NCBI GenBank assembly: GCA_902825965.1
Contig: CADEDA010000017.1
Span: 1-63,945 of the forward strand
Direction of reading: 5' to 3'
DNA length: 63,945 bases
From: an uncultured Gemmatimonadota bacterium
Lineage (GTDB): Bacteria > Gemmatimonadota > Gemmatimonadetes > Gemmatimonadales > Gemmatimonadaceae
Shown here: piece after piece, positions 62,499 to 63,945 of the stretch
Layout: each line of letters opens with the position of its first letter
Numbering within the stretch: position 1 is the first letter of the stretch
Made by a program: the position numbers and the translations under genes
Notes under the pieces: model-generated
What the model was told of the DNA's origin: nothing
Databases searched by the model: none
The model's input: the letters and a program-made list of their open reading frames with translations, nothing else

Positions 62499-63602
62499 AT
62501 GCCTCCACGGCCCCCCGTCGCCCGCACCAACCAATCGAAGCCCCGCGCCATCCGCTTCGTGCTGCGGGACGGCGACGTGCTCGATGGCAGCGTGTATCTC
62601 ACCGAGGGGCACGCGCTCTCGCCGTACCTGAGCTCGCGCAAGGGCGGCTGGATGAACGTGGTCAGCGCCGCCTGGCGCTCGGAGGGCATCGCGCACCCGC
62701 ACGTGGTGGTGCAATCCGACGACATCCTGTTCGCGGCATCGGTCGATCCGGACGTCGGGCTCTCCGTGAGCGCGTCCACCGCCTCGCGCGACGTGGACGT
62801 GCTGCTCGAGGACGGCTCGCGCCTGCAGGGCAAGCTCCAGCTCGCCGCGCGTCAGCGGCTGTCCGACTATCTGGCCTCCTGCGGGCACTTCATCCCGCTG
62901 GTGGGCGCGGTGCATCTCCCGGTGGGGGTCGGCTACGGGGACGTGGCGCTCAACTCCACGGCCGTGAAGGCCGTGCGCGACGCCAAGTCGATGAGCGCCA
63001 ACGCGCCGAGCTCGGCGCAGGCCCAGGCGGCCTGGGGAGGGATCCGTCGCGGGACGCCGAGCCAGAACGACTCGCTGGACACCGAGGAGATCGTCGAAGG
63101 CCCGAGCGTGAACCTCGACGACGCCCCACTGTCGCCCGTGGAGGTCGCGCGGGCCAAGCGCATGGAGAGCCACTGGCTGGTGCGGCTGGCGCTGGCGAAC
63201 CAGCTCGGCGCCCCGGACCCGCGCATGCTCAGCGACCGCCCGTCCCTCGACGACATCTGGGCCGCGATCTCGCAGACGAACAACGTGGAACCCGAGGAAC
63301 TGGCGACGATGGTCGCCACCGCGCACAAGATGAAGCTCGCGGACCTCGACGCGGTGTCACCGGACGCGCTGGCCCTGGTGCCCGCGCGGATCGCGAAACG
63401 GCTGGGTTTCCTGCCGGTGGCAGTGGACAAGGCCTCGCTCACCATCGCGCTCAGCGACCCGGCCTCCATGGAGATCGACCAGCAGCTGCGGTTCGTGACC
63501 CGGCTCGCGCTCAAGTTCGAGATCGCGGCCCCGGCCGACATCCGTGGGGCGCTCTCCTGGTACTACGGGGCGGACGACCTGCCGGCGGCCGCCTCGGGCT
63601 GA
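62499..63602 (+). CDS. MshEN (GspE/PilB N-terminal) domain protein without ATPase
   Basis: The ATG at 62499 gives 367 aa. The first 150 residues hold two copies of a DUF-like beta unit (IRFVLRDGDVLDGSVYLTEGHALSPYLSSRKGGW and VDVLLEDGSRLQGKLQLAARQRLSDYLASCGHFI). After a polar linker, the C-terminal part is an MshEN domain: LDAVSPDALALVPARIAKRLGFLPVAVDKASLTIALSDPASMEIDQQLRF. MshEN normally precedes the secretion or pilus ATPase core and binds cyclic-di-GMP in some members. Here no ATPase follows, so it may be a stand-alone nucleotide sensor or regulator. The stop is at 63602. Confidence 0.72.
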   Translation: MPPRPPVARTNQSKPRAIRFVLRDGDVLDGSVYLTEGHALSPYLSSRKGGWMNVVSAAWRSEGIAHPHVVVQSDDILFAASVDPDVGLSVSASTASRDVDVLLEDGSRLQGKLQLAARQRLSDYLASCGHFIPLVGAVHLPVGVGYGDVALNSTAVKAVRDAKSMSANAPSSAQAQAAWGGIRRGTPSQNDSLDTEEIVEGPSVNLDDAPLSPVEVARAKRMESHWLVRLALANQLGAPDPRMLSDRPSLDDIWAAISQTNNVEPEELATMVATAHKMKLADLDAVSPDALALVPARIAKRLGFLPVAVDKASLTIALSDPASMEIDQQLRFVTRLALKFEIAAPADIRGALSWYYGADDLPAAASG

Positions 63603-63721
63603 GTCTGGCGGCGGTGCGTTCGGACGCCCTGAACGCCCAGCCGAGCCGTTTGCGTACTAGATTCGGGAACCAACCCCGCGGGGGGTGGTCGGTGTCTCAT
63701 CCCCAGGACCGAATCCGCCGA

Positions 63722-63945
63722 ATGCCCAATTTCCGACTGTTCTTCGCCGCCGCCGTCATGACGCTCCTGACGGCCTGCGGCGCCGCGCGTGCGCCGCAAG
63801 GCCCCGCCTTCCTCACCGGCGACGAGGGCGCCAAGGCGCGCGCCCGCGCCGACTCGCTCCGCTATCCGTACACGCAGGCCGACATCGACTTCATGTCGGG
63901 CATGATCCATCACCATGCCCAGGCGATCACGATGTCGAAGTGGGC
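63722..63945 (+). CDS. DUF305 lipoprotein, 3' end cut off
   Basis: From ATG 63722 the frame runs off the right edge. A signal peptide with lipobox LTAC (FRLFFAAAVMTLLTACG) is followed by a short linker. The start of a DUF305 domain then appears: YPYTQADIDFMSGMIHHHAQAITMSKW, with the characteristic His run MIHHHAQA. DUF305 proteins are extracytoplasmic and often linked with copper or other metal handling. The C-terminal half is outside the window, so the length and remaining ligands cannot be checked. Confidence 0.85.
   Translation, partial: MPNFRLFFAAAVMTLLTACGAARAPQGPAFLTGDEGAKARARADSLRYPYTQADIDFMSGMIHHHAQAITMSKW

Overview
The window is 63.9 kb of high-GC DNA and the gene set fits Gemmatimonadota or a close relative. 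The clues are a serine/threonine kinase fused to a BIG_2 domain and RCC1 repeats, abundant secreted lipoproteins, a COG3014/TPR/LpoB envelope cluster, invasin-like Ig-repeat proteins, DUF4097 and DUF305 proteins, and a split pntAA/pntAB/pntB transhydrogenase. No rRNA, tRNA or CRISPR array was recognised. The taxonomic call is inference from gene content only. REGION 1 (1-13.6 kb) is accessory DNA, mostly on the minus strand. After a partial membrane-anchored coiled-coil gene comes a complete IS3-family insertion sequence (287-1481) with clear terminal inverted repeats but no visible target-site duplication. Next is a tight four-gene operon (12343 down to 1577). It runs from a DUF4338 protein (DruA-like), through a 973-aa and a 363-aa protein of unknown function, to a 1,856-aa DEAD/DEAH helicase with a C-terminal DUF1998/zinc region (DruE-like). 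This looks like a Druantia-type anti-phage system with an unusual middle section. Immediately upstream, on the same strand, lie two short reading frames (229 aa and 50 aa) separated and flanked by sequences that resemble integron attC sites. The best one (13199-13332) pairs as a long hairpin with two unpaired bases on one arm, as in real attC sites. No integrase is in the window, so this would be a CALIN-like cassette cluster. REGION 2 (13.6-16.6 kb) holds a small minus-strand operon (unknown helical protein, DUF2188 protein, small hydrophobic protein) ending in a terminator. It also holds two arrays of 21-bp tandem repeats (15417-15815 and 15917-16378) and a large palindrome (16507-16620). 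REGION 3 (16.6-31.3 kb) has an ECF sigma factor overlapping a FecR-like membrane protein, a CHAP-fold hydrolase, a class-C beta-lactamase-like serine hydrolase, DUF1275 and DUF6544 proteins, a secreted HExxH protein and an AraC-type regulator. These are followed by the pntAA-pntAB-pntB operon, a family-2 glycosyltransferase, a DUF4097 protein and oligopeptidase B. REGION 4 (31.5-46.6 kb) carries a DUF4442 hotdog protein coupled to a nitronate-monooxygenase-like flavoprotein, a Gcr-type 'site-specific recombinase' membrane protein, and the COG3014/TPR/LpoB lipoprotein cluster. An AIM24-family protein overlaps a penicillin-acylase-family hydrolase, a small membrane protein and diacylglycerol kinase in one translationally coupled run. 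A beta-propeller lipoprotein and the kinase-BIG_2-RCC1 fusion follow. REGION 5 (46.6-63.9 kb) has an outer-membrane beta-barrel, a 1,420-aa Ig-repeat lipoprotein, a BaiN/HI0933 flavoprotein, a secreted esterase, a GltS sodium/glutamate symporter, a GMC oxidoreductase with its small subunit, and a DinB-like protein. Four secreted lipoproteins follow in an A-B-A-B arrangement that indicates duplication of a two-gene unit. The first of them is preceded by a stem that covers its ribosome binding site. The window ends with an orphan MshEN-domain protein and a truncated DUF305 protein.
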